A stretch of 64,000 nucleotides of DNA, from contig NZ_CAKKLP010000005.1 of assembly GCF_918698085.1 (NCBI RefSeq), positions 186,001 through 250,000 of the forward strand, written 5' to 3'. A program made the position numbers and the translations under genes. How positions within the stretch are numbered: position 1 is the first letter of the stretch; every line of letters begins with the position of its first letter. The notes beneath the pieces were generated by a model, which ran no database searches, was not told the origin of the DNA, and was given only the letters and a program-made list of their open reading frames with translations. The DNA is from Chryseobacterium sp. Bi04 (GTDB lineage: Bacteria > Bacteroidota > Bacteroidia > Flavobacteriales > Weeksellaceae). Positions 16,610-25,623 of the stretch are shown here, one piece after another.

Positions 16610-19270
16610 TTAAAATTTATAGGTTACTGTAAGATATCCGGAAGTCGGTGGAATTGCAATCGTGAAATAAGGAGTATTGCCGGCAACTGCAGAAGCATAT
16701 TCAGCCTGGGTGAAGTTTTCAAAGCCGGCAAGCTGCTGCTGAAGAGTTCCCGGCCTCTGGTAGCTCATCACGCCATATTTGTTAAATACATTGTTCACAT
16801 TAACCAGCATGCTGAGATGCTCATTTACGTTATATCCTATTCCCAGATCAAACTGTGAAAATCCCGGTAATTTATAGACATTGGTATTACTACCCTCTCT
16901 TTTTCCCATATAATTCCAGGTTACAAATCCAAATGCTTTACCAATTTTCAAATTAGGACTTATATTGGCCATAATTTTTGGAGTATACGCAATTGTAGTT
17001 CCTGAATATGAAAATACAGTATCATCTGATGGGCCGGGTGCACTTCCTAAATTCCATAAATACCCTTGCTTCACTTTCGGATCCTGTACTGTAAGCACCG
17101 CCCTGATACTGAAATTGTCGGATGGTCTGATATTGGTTTCCAGTTCAATTCCAAATGTTTCATTTTTATTGTATAATGATGGAGTTGTATAGAACCCGCC
17201 TTTTCCGTCATCGGCCATAAAGCTGTAAGGCACATTGCTCAGCAAACTGTAAAATGGAGTTATAAAAGCATCAAAATAGGTTGTTTTAGTCTTAAATCCC
17301 ATTTCCACCTGTTGTGTTTTTCTCGATTGCGGATCAAGTAAGCCAATGGTCTCCGGTCTGTTGGCCGCAAAGAATATATCGAGATCCGGAGACTTGCTGC
17401 CTTTAGAATATCTTGCATATACGGCAACATTATTATTGAATTTATAGTTCAGTGCTGCTGAATAGGAAAAGTTTTCCAGCTGTCTGCTGTAGACAACATT
17501 GGTAAGCTTTGTCAGGACGTTATTATTGTATACGGTATAAATGTTGCCATCCGTACCTCCGTTTTTATCCGACAACAGATACGTTCGGGTGTTATCTCCT
17601 TTGATCCATACCTTTTCATACCGTATTCCCCAATCCAATGTCAGGTGATCCGTAATATCCCAGGTATGTCCGAAAAACACAGCTCCCTGCTGTTGTTTAG
17701 CCCTGAGTTCCAGCAAGTCACCTATGCTTCCCGTTGCTTGTGCAAAACCGTCATTATTCGTCAACTGATAAGCACCGGGTTTTGTAAGATCTAAAGTGGT
17801 AACCCCTGTTAAACTTAAAGTCATCATTCTTGGTCGATTCTCTAAAGTGGTAAGTGCTATCCCATTGATTCCGGAAAAACGCCATACATCCGAGTAACCA
17901 TAATAACCGCCAAATGAGAAATTCATAGTATTCCATTTTTTATTAATGGTCAGCTGGCTCATGGATTCTTTTACCTTATTTTCATAAAAATTAAGCGTAG
18001 ACATTACAAATGAATTATTCTGAATAGACTGACCCGGCAATTGATTTTTTGTTATCTGATAAACTGGTAATCCTCCGGCTCCCAAGACAGAATTCACACT
18101 GGCAAGCTCCTGTCCTGTGAGGGCATCCTTAAAAGAATAGGTTCCCACTCCCAATCCACCCACCAAAAAATAGGAGGTCATATCATCCAGCGATGTAATA
18201 AAAGAATTCCCTACGCTGTTCTGTACCACATCATTATCAGAATATTTACTTGCCAAAAACAACTTCCAGTCATTTCCCAGGTTGTGGTCCCAATTTAAGC
18301 CTACAGACCGGTATTTGTTACTGACCAGACGGCCTGAGTTATAATCTATATTTCCTCCATGGATAAAATCAGGAGAATTATACTGTAACTTCGGAATCAG
18401 CAGGGATGAACTGCTGCTGAACCCTTCTGCCGGTTCAGGGTTTGTATAATTTCTTGTAGGAACCAATTGTGCATAGCCATTTTTGTCGTCAAGATACTTT
18501 AGAAATACTTTCAAACTTCCTTTATTGTATTTTTTTACAATATTCGCCTTTACCTGTCCCCCATTATTAAACGGATATCCGGCATATCTGGCACCCAAAT
18601 CATATCTGTAAAATCCACCAATATTAAAAAACCAGTTCTTTCCCAAAGGTCCGCCAAAATTGACATCAAGTCTGTGATACCCTGAATTATTTGCCCCCTG
18701 AACACCATATTTGGCACGGATTTCTCCTCCAAATTTACTTCCGCCCGTTTTTGATATATAATTGAAAATTCCACCTGGCGCATTGGCAGCAGTAATAGAA
18801 GCAGGGCCTCCTCTCACGGCATCAATCTGAGAAATAGTGGCATCAGCTCTTAGAAAAAAGTCCGGGCCATAATTATAATAGGTGGTATTGGTTACCGGCA
18901 AACCATCTTCCTGCATAGATATATATTCATAAGCAAACGTACCATCTGAGGAGCCCGCGCTGATCCCTCTTGAGCTTACATTGTTTCTGATCTCTCCCAA
19001 TGACGAATTAACATATACTCCGGGAACATTTTTCAGCAGATCTGCAGCACTCACCGGAACCTGCTTCTCAATGACATCACTTTTCAAAACAGAGATCGCA
19101 ATGGGGGCATTCATTCTTGTTCTTTTATCAAATACACCGGTCATGATCACCTCATCAATATCTTTTGTTTTTAGGGTATCAGCTTCTTTTTTCTGCGCCA
19201 TCAAACTAGAAGATGCTGTCAGAAAAAGTATGGCTACCGTAATTTTTGTATGTAAAAATTGAGTCTTCAT
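16610..19270 (-). CDS. TonB-dependent outer membrane receptor
   Basis: 886 residues with a signal peptide (cleavage near Leu-Met-Ala-Gln, residue 26). The plug domain (Pro-Val-Ser-Ala-Ala-Asp-Leu-Leu-Lys-Asn-Val-Pro-Gly-Val-Tyr-Val) is followed by a 22-strand type barrel ending in Tyr-Lys-Phe. There is no CarboxypepD-like N-terminal extension and no SusD partner nearby, so it looks like a classical transporter and not a SusCD glycan system. It lies between two esterase genes and after an acyl-CoA ligase in one operon, so the ligand is probably an ester or lipid-like compound. This is inference. Confidence 0.87.
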   Translation of the reverse strand: MKTQFLHTKITVAILFLTASSSLMAQKKEADTLKTKDIDEVIMTGVFDKRTRMNAPIAISVLKSDVIEKQVPVSAADLLKNVPGVYVNSSLGEIRNNVSSRGISAGSSDGTFAYEYISMQEDGLPVTNTTYYNYGPDFFLRADATISQIDAVRGGPASITAANAPGGIFNYISKTGGSKFGGEIRAKYGVQGANNSGYHRLDVNFGGPLGKNWFFNIGGFYRYDLGARYAGYPFNNGGQVKANIVKKYNKGSLKVFLKYLDDKNGYAQLVPTRNYTNPEPAEGFSSSSSLLIPKLQYNSPDFIHGGNIDYNSGRLVSNKYRSVGLNWDHNLGNDWKLFLASKYSDNDVVQNSVGNSFITSLDDMTSYFLVGGLGVGTYSFKDALTGQELASVNSVLGAGGLPVYQITKNQLPGQSIQNNSFVMSTLNFYENKVKESMSQLTINKKWNTMNFSFGGYYGYSDVWRFSGINGIALTTLENRPRMMTLSLTGVTTLDLTKPGAYQLTNNDGFAQATGSIGDLLELRAKQQQGAVFFGHTWDITDHLTLDWGIRYEKVWIKGDNTRTYLLSDKNGGTDGNIYTVYNNNVLTKLTNVVYSRQLENFSYSAALNYKFNNNVAVYARYSKGSKSPDLDIFFAANRPETIGLLDPQSRKTQQVEMGFKTKTTYFDAFITPFYSLLSNVPYSFMADDGKGGFYTTPSLYNKNETFGIELETNIRPSDNFSIRAVLTVQDPKVKQGYLWNLGSAPGPSDDTVFSYSGTTIAYTPKIMANISPNLKIGKAFGFVTWNYMGKREGSNTNVYKLPGFSQFDLGIGYNVNEHLSMLVNVNNVFNKYGVMSYQRPGTLQQQLAGFENFTQAEYASAVAGNTPYFTIAIPPTSGYLTVTYKF

Positions 19271-19282
19271 ATACTTTAATCA

Positions 19283-20161
19283 TTAATTTGTGCCATTTTT
19301 TTTAAGCCATTCAGCCACGTTGGTGAATACAATCTGCTCATTTTCCGGTAATTTTGTAATAAGATGGCCAGCTCCGGGAACGACTACCATTTTATACTGA
19401 ACGCCTTTTGCTTTAAGCGCATTTTCCAGGATATAACCTTGCTGGATGGGAACTACCTCATCTTTATCCCCATGAATGATCAATGTGGGAATCTGGTTTA
19501 TAAATTTTACAGGACTTGTTTTAGTATAAGCATCCGGGATAGCATCACCAGGATTCCAGACCACCTTATTTCCAGACATTTTATCCAGAACCCCCAAAAG
19601 GTTAGCGGCTTTCACGTACTGTAACGTCTGAACGTCTGTAAAATCTACCGGACCACACATCTCTATGATGGTTTTGATCTGAGTATTTTTTGTGTAGGCA
19701 TACATCAGGGAAACATGGGCACCGGAGCTTCCTCCGGAAATTGAAAACCCGTTTTTCCTGGTATTCCATTCCCGGGCATGTGAAGAAAGGTATTTTACAG
19801 CATGGTCAATATCATCCAGAATTTCAGGAAGATGTGTGTCTGTAAGATTGACGTACCGATAATTGATATTGGCAACAGCGATCCCCTGTGAAAGAAGATA
19901 TTCTACAAATTTAACATCGTCTTTTCGGTCACCCATTGTCCAGGCACCACCGTGGATGCTAATGAGAAATGCTGTGTTAGGGCTTCTATCGGCAGGAAGA
20001 TAAACATCCATTATGTTCTTTTCGTGTGTTCCATATTGTATGTCGGTAAGCTTTTCTTCTTTTTGGCTTACAGAAGCAGTTCTGGTACTTTTTACGTTTT
20101 GTGTTGAGCAGCTTACTGTCAATAATCCAATGGACAGAGCTGCGATTTTAAAATAATTCAT
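19283..20161 (-). CDS. Lipoprotein alpha/beta hydrolase (carboxylesterase-like)
   Basis: 292 residues. The signal peptide ends in a lipobox Leu-Thr-Val-Ser-Cys (residue ~19). The hydrolase domain has His-Gly-Gly-Ala-Trp, the nucleophile elbow Gly-Gly-Ser-Ser-Gly, Asp in His-Gly-Asp-Lys-Asp-Glu and the His in Gly-Ala-Gly-His. This resembles BD-FAE and HSL-type esterases. Its ATG overlaps the ligase stop by 4 nt, so translation is coupled. It likely hydrolyses a small ester in the periplasm or at the outer membrane. Confidence 0.8.
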   Translation of the reverse strand: MNYFKIAALSIGLLTVSCSTQNVKSTRTASVSQKEEKLTDIQYGTHEKNIMDVYLPADRSPNTAFLISIHGGAWTMGDRKDDVKFVEYLLSQGIAVANINYRYVNLTDTHLPEILDDIDHAVKYLSSHAREWNTRKNGFSISGGSSGAHVSLMYAYTKNTQIKTIIEMCGPVDFTDVQTLQYVKAANLLGVLDKMSGNKVVWNPGDAIPDAYTKTSPVKFINQIPTLIIHGDKDEVVPIQQGYILENALKAKGVQYKMVVVPGAGHLITKLPENEQIVFTNVAEWLKKNGTN

Positions 20162-21702
20162 TTCAGTTGTTTTTTTAAGTTCTTTTTAAGTATTTTTCCT
20201 GTGCCACTTAAAGGCATTTCGTCTATAAATTCTATAATTCTCGGATATTTATACTTGGCAATTCTTTCTCTTATCCATAGCCTGATATCTTCTTCTGAAG
20301 CGTTGCTTTCTTTTGTTTTCACCACAAATGCTTTAATTTCTTCACCCAGTTTTTCATCATCAATACCGATAATGGCGACCATAGAAATATCAGGATTTCT
20401 CATCATCACTTCTTCCACTTCACGGGGATAAACATTCATGCCGCCTCGGATAATCATTTCTTTTTTACGGTCAACAATGAAGAAAAATCCATCTTTATCC
20501 TTTACAGCAATATCTCCGGAAAACATCCATCCGTTTTTCAGAACTTCGTCAGTTTCTTTACTTCTTTTATAATAGGCTTTCATCACGTTGGGACCACGAA
20601 AGATCAACTCTCCTTTTTCCCCAACCGGAAGTTCATTGCACTGATCATCTACAATCTTTACCTCAACTCCCCAAACAGGAGTTCCGATAGAACCGGGCTT
20701 TCTTCCCACAGTCAGCTGATTGAATGTCACCACAGGAGAGCCTTCGGACATTCCGTATCCTTCAATAATAGGAACTCCGAAACGGGTTTCAAATTCGTCA
20801 ATGATTTTTATAGGAAGAGAAGCACCTCCGGAAATGCAGATTCTCAGTTTTTTAATGCTATTGGTATTTTCTTCGGTATCTTCTTCATTCAGAAGCGCCC
20901 AATACATGGAAGGTACGCCTGCAAAAATTCCGATATCAAAGCGGGTAATGAGCTGGTAAGCTGTCTGGGCATTAAATTTTGGAAGCAGAATAAGATGAAG
21001 TGACTTCCGGATTCCTGCAAGCATCATCACCGTTAAGCCAAAGATGTGAAATAATGGCAAAACAACAAGCTGCGCTTCAAATTCAGCCGCCGCAACTATG
21101 GTGGTACTGGCTTCTGCATTGGTAAAAAGGTTAATATGTGAAAGCTCTGCCCCTTTAGGTTTTCCTGTAGTTCCCGAAGTATAAATGATAACTGCTGTAT
21201 CTTCTGATGAGGTAATATAAGATTCAAAATATTTTTCTTGATCTTTAATGAAATCATCAAAATTCCGGATGTCTTCTGCCAAATGCCCTATGCTGATAAA
21301 ATCTCTGCAAGTTTCGCATTGGTCAAAACCTTCTTTCCCGAATTGTCCTACAGGCATTTCCGGAGTTCCGGCAAAACACAAAAACAATTTACTGTCAGAA
21401 TCGGAAAGCTGATAAGCAATCTCTTCAGGTTTAAGAAAAATACTAAAGGGTACAACTGTTGCTCCGGTTTTTAATATGGCAAAAAAAATAATCGGAAATT
21501 GAGGAATATTGGGGCAAAGCAAAGCGATCTTGTCACCATAACCTATTCCTGCTTTTGTAAATGCATTGGCTGCCTGACAGACTTTCTCATGAAAGATTCT
21601 ATAATTGATAGTAGTTTCTCCAAGGCTTAGGGCCGGTCTTTTGGGGTTACTTCTTGCACTTTCTTCCACTAAAATTGATAAGTTCAGCATAGTTTTGTTC
21701 AT
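20158..21702 (-). CDS. Acyl-CoA ligase (AMP-forming)
   Basis: 514 residues with every ANL-family core motif: P-loop Tyr-Thr-Ser-Gly-Thr-Thr-Gly-Lys-Pro-Lys-Gly, Gly-Tyr-Gly-Met-Ser-Glu, Ser-Gly-Asp, Asp-Arg-Lys-Lys-Glu-Met-Ile-Ile-Arg-Gly-Gly, and a C-terminal Gly-Thr-Gly-Lys-Ile-Leu-Lys-Lys with the catalytic Lys. It probably activates a medium- or long-chain fatty acid, or an aromatic acid released by the esterases. It is the first gene of the operon. The promoter region carries a tandem direct repeat at 21797-21835 likely bound by an AraC protein. Confidence 0.85.
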   Translation of the reverse strand: MNKTMLNLSILVEESARSNPKRPALSLGETTINYRIFHEKVCQAANAFTKAGIGYGDKIALLCPNIPQFPIIFFAILKTGATVVPFSIFLKPEEIAYQLSDSDSKLFLCFAGTPEMPVGQFGKEGFDQCETCRDFISIGHLAEDIRNFDDFIKDQEKYFESYITSSEDTAVIIYTSGTTGKPKGAELSHINLFTNAEASTTIVAAAEFEAQLVVLPLFHIFGLTVMMLAGIRKSLHLILLPKFNAQTAYQLITRFDIGIFAGVPSMYWALLNEEDTEENTNSIKKLRICISGGASLPIKIIDEFETRFGVPIIEGYGMSEGSPVVTFNQLTVGRKPGSIGTPVWGVEVKIVDDQCNELPVGEKGELIFRGPNVMKAYYKRSKETDEVLKNGWMFSGDIAVKDKDGFFFIVDRKKEMIIRGGMNVYPREVEEVMMRNPDISMVAIIGIDDEKLGEEIKAFVVKTKESNASEEDIRLWIRERIAKYKYPRIIEFIDEMPLSGTGKILKKNLKKQLK

Positions 21703-21769
21703 ATTAAGTTAATTTTGATATGAAAAGGGCCTTAGCTAAAGGATATTTCATATGAACTAATCTTAACTC

Positions 21770-21835
21770 CAAATTAATGATATGCTGAACACGTGGTGAT
21801 ACGAAAAGGAAATTCTGTGATACGGAAAAGAAATT
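21770..21835 (-). promoter_or_regulatory. Promoter with tandem AraC-type direct repeat (operon promoter)
   Basis: TGATACGAAAAGGAAATT (21797-21814) and TGATACGGAAAAGAAATT (21818-21835) form a direct repeat with a 21-bp period, two helical turns, as expected for AraC sites. A -7-like TTAATTTG (minus strand, 21770-21777) lies 19 bp away. The same arrangement recurs at 25181-25247. Confidence 0.7.
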
Positions 21836-21919
21836 TTTTCAAAGTGTATAAAAATACAACCTCTTGTAAACGCCGAAATAGACAACATTTACAACATCCA
21901 TCCGGAAAGTGTTTAAGTT

Positions 21920-22795
21920 TTACTGACGTTCTTCGGAAGGAAGTTTTCCGAAATGACGGAGATAAAGCTGAGAAAAATGCCCACGATTATTATATCCAAT
22001 AAAATCACTGATCTCTCCTACCGACTTTTCGGTTTCCAGAAGCATAGATCGGGCTGTTTCCATTCTGGTTTTAATGATGTACTGATGGATAGGCAGCTGG
22101 GTATAATCTTTAAATCCTTTTTTAAGATCACTGCTGTTGAGCCCGCAGTAACGGCTGATTTCCCTGATCGCCAGACTTTGGAATGCATTGGTGTCCACAA
22201 AATCTTTCGCGAGCTTTATTTTGTCTTCCAATGCTTTTTTGTGTTCAAAGGTCTTCTCATCAGAAAGAAGATAATGAATCCAGTAGCTTAAGAATTCCAG
22301 CATTCTGCTTTCAAGAATAATGCTGCAGGATGCATCATCAAACGGAGTATCGAAAATAATTTTCAGTTTTTCCTGGCTCAGATAATTGCGTTGTGCATTT
22401 TCCAGCTTTTCTTTCAACAGTCCGTTATCTTTTGAAAAAAGGTTTTTCGGAACAAAAATTCTCACGCCATCAATATCGGTGGTATTATGTTCAAACTTTT
22501 TTTCATCATTAATAAAATTGCTGCTGATTTTCCCTTCTTTGTTGATCCGGAAATCCATCATTCCGTTGTCGCCGACTTTATGTGGAGAGTGGAAAATAGT
22601 TTCTTCATGAAAGTTCCATTTCCCCCGGAAAAAGTGAAAATTTCTCTTGCTGAAAAGAATGAGCTTCCCGCTTCCCAAATCCTCCGGCATCTCCAGAACA
22701 GTAGAGTTCAGGAAATCTTTGTCACAAAATCTGTAATCCTGAATCAGACCTTGTTTAAAACCATCCGGCTCCAGGTAAGGAAGGAGTAATTCCAT
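21920..22795 (-). CDS. AraC family transcriptional regulator
   Basis: About 291 residues from the ATG at 22795. A TTG at 22846 would extend it, but the extension is not convincing. The last ~100 residues are an AraC/XylS double helix-turn-helix (Arg-Glu-Ile-Ser-Arg-Tyr-Cys-Gly-Leu-Asn and Gly-Glu-Ile-Ser-Asp-Phe-Ile-Gly-Tyr-Asn-Asn). The N-terminal part is a probable sensor domain of unknown ligand. It is downstream of an esterase gene (62-nt gap, same strand). It lies just before the ligase-esterase-receptor operon, so it is the likely binder of the direct repeats. Confidence 0.8.
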   Translation of the reverse strand: MELLLPYLEPDGFKQGLIQDYRFCDKDFLNSTVLEMPEDLGSGKLILFSKRNFHFFRGKWNFHEETIFHSPHKVGDNGMMDFRINKEGKISSNFINDEKKFEHNTTDIDGVRIFVPKNLFSKDNGLLKEKLENAQRNYLSQEKLKIIFDTPFDDASCSIILESRMLEFLSYWIHYLLSDEKTFEHKKALEDKIKLAKDFVDTNAFQSLAIREISRYCGLNSSDLKKGFKDYTQLPIHQYIIKTRMETARSMLLETEKSVGEISDFIGYNNRGHFSQLYLRHFGKLPSEERQ

Positions 22796-22857
22796 AAAAC
22801 GGTAATTTATTGGACTGTAAGTTAATAAAATTATAAAACATGACAAATATCATGCAT

Positions 22858-23988
22858 CTATCTGAAGATATGTTGTGAGAACTGATAGAGTGACCTTCTC
22901 CAGGTAAGCCATTCATGACGGGTTTCCGGAGAGTTATATTGGAAATAAGGATACTTATTCTTATTTAAATAAGTTGTTAATATCTGATTAAATTTAAAAA
23001 AGATAGGATCTTCTTTTCCCCCGATTCCAATAAAGAAATAAGGCTTTTTCTTAGATGTCAACAAATTTCCTATAGGGAGTTCTCTAAAAGGTTCGGTTTC
23101 AGTTCCTTCATAAATTACAGGACTAAAAGCCCCGATTGCCGAGAATAACTCCGGATGGGAAACCCCAATCAGCATAGCCTGATAACTGCCACGGGAAAGT
23201 CCCGCAATAGCTTTCTTACCAGAAGTTTTATATTTTTTTTCAATATAGGGAATTAGCTCCTTGGTAAGTATTTTGTCAAGATTTTTAGAAGAAAGTACCG
23301 TTCTGGGATAGTTGTCTGGCATTTTTTCCTGTTCGGGAGTCAATGCAACTCCATAATCCATTACCACTATCATTTTCTTAGCCTTTTTTTCTGCGAAAAG
23401 ATTATCAAGGATATGAAGGATATAGCCTTGTTTTTCCCAGCCTGTAATATCTTCTCCGGTACCGTGGTACAGATATAAAACGGGGAGTTTTTCAGATCCG
23501 TAATTGGGAGGAAGATATACTTTAAAGTTCCGTGTGCCATGGGTTATTTCTGAATTCAGACTGTCGTTAACAATTTTTCCGTGCTTTACATTTTTCTCCA
23601 GGAAAAAATCTTCCCCGGAAGGGACTTCAATTCCACTGGTAGGCTGGCTGTATCCAAAATACAGCTGTGTATTGGGATCGTTTGTACGCTGGCCATCTAC
23701 GTTGAACCAGTAATAATGAAACCCTATCTCCATGGGGGTAGTAGAGATGTTCCAAAATCCGTTTTTATCTTTGGAAGCAGAGGATTTTATACTTTTCATT
23801 CCGTCGCCGCCATCTAAAATTACTGATTTTGCATCAGGAAAATAGACCCGAAATTCTGCTTTTCTCTCTGCGTCCATTTTCGGGAATTCTTTTCCCGGTA
23901 AAACTGTTGAAGAAGTTTTATACGTTTGGGAAAACGCAATGGAAGAAAATAAGACGAGAAGTAAAGATATTTTTTGTGGGTACTGCAT
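22858..23988 (-). CDS. Secreted esterase, Fes/esterase D-like
   Basis: 376 residues with a signal peptide (ends Ala-Phe-Ser-Gln near residue 21). Residues ~30-115 resemble an early-set/CBM48-like beta-sandwich. The catalytic domain has Gly-Leu-Ser-Arg-Gly-Ser (nucleophile Ser) and a C-terminal His in Arg-His-Glu-Trp. This layout is that of enterochelin esterase-like and feruloyl esterase-like proteins. It acts in the periplasm or outside the cell. It is probably co-transcribed with the AraC gene that follows. Confidence 0.78.
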   Translation of the reverse strand: MQYPQKISLLLVLFSSIAFSQTYKTSSTVLPGKEFPKMDAERKAEFRVYFPDAKSVILDGGDGMKSIKSSASKDKNGFWNISTTPMEIGFHYYWFNVDGQRTNDPNTQLYFGYSQPTSGIEVPSGEDFFLEKNVKHGKIVNDSLNSEITHGTRNFKVYLPPNYGSEKLPVLYLYHGTGEDITGWEKQGYILHILDNLFAEKKAKKMIVVMDYGVALTPEQEKMPDNYPRTVLSSKNLDKILTKELIPYIEKKYKTSGKKAIAGLSRGSYQAMLIGVSHPELFSAIGAFSPVIYEGTETEPFRELPIGNLLTSKKKPYFFIGIGGKEDPIFFKFNQILTTYLNKNKYPYFQYNSPETRHEWLTWRRSLYQFSQHIFR

Positions 23989-24155
23989 TATTTTAATTTT
24001 AAAATGTAAGAAATTCGCAGTCAGAGATTACAATATGGTACTGCGTTATTTAAATCAATAGTAAGGAAAATATTTTTCTTTATCAAAATCTATGGAATAT
24101 TGTTTTTTCTTCTGCTGTCAAAAATTACAGACTTCCTGCCCTGTTTTTATGCTGA

Positions 24156-25157
24156 TTATTTAAGAAACTGCTTCATCATTCTTACCGTGATCTCCATACT
24201 TTCCGGGAGTTGCATTCCGTGGGCATAGCCTGCAAAAACATGTAGTTCTGTAAAAATACCTGCTTTTATCAGACGGTCAGCATAAGCCAATCCGCTGTCC
24301 CGCAAGGGATCTGTTCCGGCAACAAAAATGACAGTTGGCGGAAGGTTGGAAAGATCTTTATCATTTCCGGGCAGCACATATTTTTCTTCTGAATTGCCGT
24401 TTTTTCCTATATAGAAATTTTTTAAAGCCGGAAAGTCATCACTTTTAAGACCCCGGATTCTTTTAAATTCAATAACTGATGGATAATCCATCCTGAAATC
24501 TCCAGGCGGAATTTCCAGAACCTGTAAACTTATTTTTGGGCCTTTCTTATCTCTTGTGTATTGTGCCAGGCCTCCGGATATACCAGCTCCTGCACTGGAA
24601 CCTCCAACAGCGATCAGCTTTGGATTTCCACCTATATTTCCTGCATTTTTATGGGCCCATAATAACGAGGCATAGGCATCATGGAGGGCTGCCGGAAAAG
24701 GATTTTCCGGAGCGAAACGGTAATCTATATTGATAACCACAGCATTTCCTTTCAATGCATAATCTGCACACCTCTGGTGATCCCATTTGGGAGTTCCATA
24801 TACAAAACCACCCCCATGAAACCAAAGAAATATGGGAAGGTTTTTCGAATTTTTGGGTTTATAAACCGTTACCGGGATTTCGGGGTCTTTTGCGTTCAGT
24901 CCCGGAATTTTAGACCGTGTCACTTCAATACTGTCTTTGTTTTTCAGTTCCGGCCAAGGCATTTCTGCCTGAATTTTGCGATCTCTTTTCACTTCTTCAA
25001 ACGTCATATCCTGAATAGGAGTATTATTCATTACCTGGAACTGGGGCAGTAATCTTTTTTCTGCTTCCCGGGCAGTGAGCGGATGATATTGTTGCGCCAA
25101 TGATAAGCCCGGGAGCAGGAAAGGTATTAAGAATAACAGGGAGTTTTTCATAATCAT
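24156..25157 (-). CDS. Secreted HSL-family alpha/beta hydrolase
   Basis: 333 residues with a signal peptide (cleavage after Leu-Ser-Leu-Ala near residue 22). It has the HSL motif His-Gly-Gly-Gly-Phe-Val-Tyr, nucleophile elbow Gly-Gly-Ser-Ser-Ala-Gly, Asp in Gly-Thr-Asp-Pro-Leu-Arg-Asp and His in Gly-Tyr-Ala-His-Gly. The ATG at 25157 or at 25151 may be used. It is a single-gene unit. Its promoter carries the same tandem repeat as the ligase operon, so the two are probably co-regulated. Confidence 0.82.
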   Translation of the reverse strand: MIMKNSLLFLIPFLLPGLSLAQQYHPLTAREAEKRLLPQFQVMNNTPIQDMTFEEVKRDRKIQAEMPWPELKNKDSIEVTRSKIPGLNAKDPEIPVTVYKPKNSKNLPIFLWFHGGGFVYGTPKWDHQRCADYALKGNAVVINIDYRFAPENPFPAALHDAYASLLWAHKNAGNIGGNPKLIAVGGSSAGAGISGGLAQYTRDKKGPKISLQVLEIPPGDFRMDYPSVIEFKRIRGLKSDDFPALKNFYIGKNGNSEEKYVLPGNDKDLSNLPPTVIFVAGTDPLRDSGLAYADRLIKAGIFTELHVFAGYAHGMQLPESMEITVRMMKQFLK

Positions 25158-25180
25158 AGCAATAGAGGATTGTATTCTTT

Positions 25181-25247
25181 CAAAAGTAACATTATGCTAA
25201 CCATCGGATGATACGAAAAGGAAATTTTGTGATACGGAAAAGAAATT
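25181..25247 (-). promoter_or_regulatory. Promoter with tandem AraC-type direct repeat (HSL esterase)
   Basis: TACTTTTG (minus strand, 25181-25188) is an exact -7 match. Twenty bp further lie TGATACGAAAAGGAAATT (25209-25226) and TGATACGGAAAAGAAATT (25230-25247), again at a 21-bp period. Both repeat units are identical in sequence to those at 21797-21835. Confidence 0.75.
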
Positions 25248-25623
25248 TTTATGACCATAAAACACTACTATAAAGCATGGATAAATGGCTTGGACTAAGC
25301 TTAATCTTTCTCAGCATTATATTAGATTATGGGTAAATATAATCTCTTTTCAACAGATCATGCATTGAAATATCATTTTCATAGATTAAAGATCAGATGA
25401 TTAAAATTTTTTAATAATAAATATAATCATACTTAATAAATTACAGACTTTCACCTTAACAACCTGTAAATGAAATTAGTGAAGCTGTTTTATTTATTCG
25501 CAAAAAACAGCCATAATCCCCATATTACCTTCTTTATGAAATCACGTAATAAAGATTTAATACTCTATTAAAAAATAAATATCCATATTTGCAGCCTTAA
25601 ACTCAAAAACGCTAGTTTATTTC
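25248..25623. other. AT-rich intergenic region between divergent esterase and TonB receptor genes
   Basis: Apart from the minus-strand promoter just before it, this stretch holds only a weak -7-like CATATTTG at about 25582-25590 for the plus-strand receptor gene. No small gene, RNA hairpin or mobile element was recognised. Confidence 0.4.
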
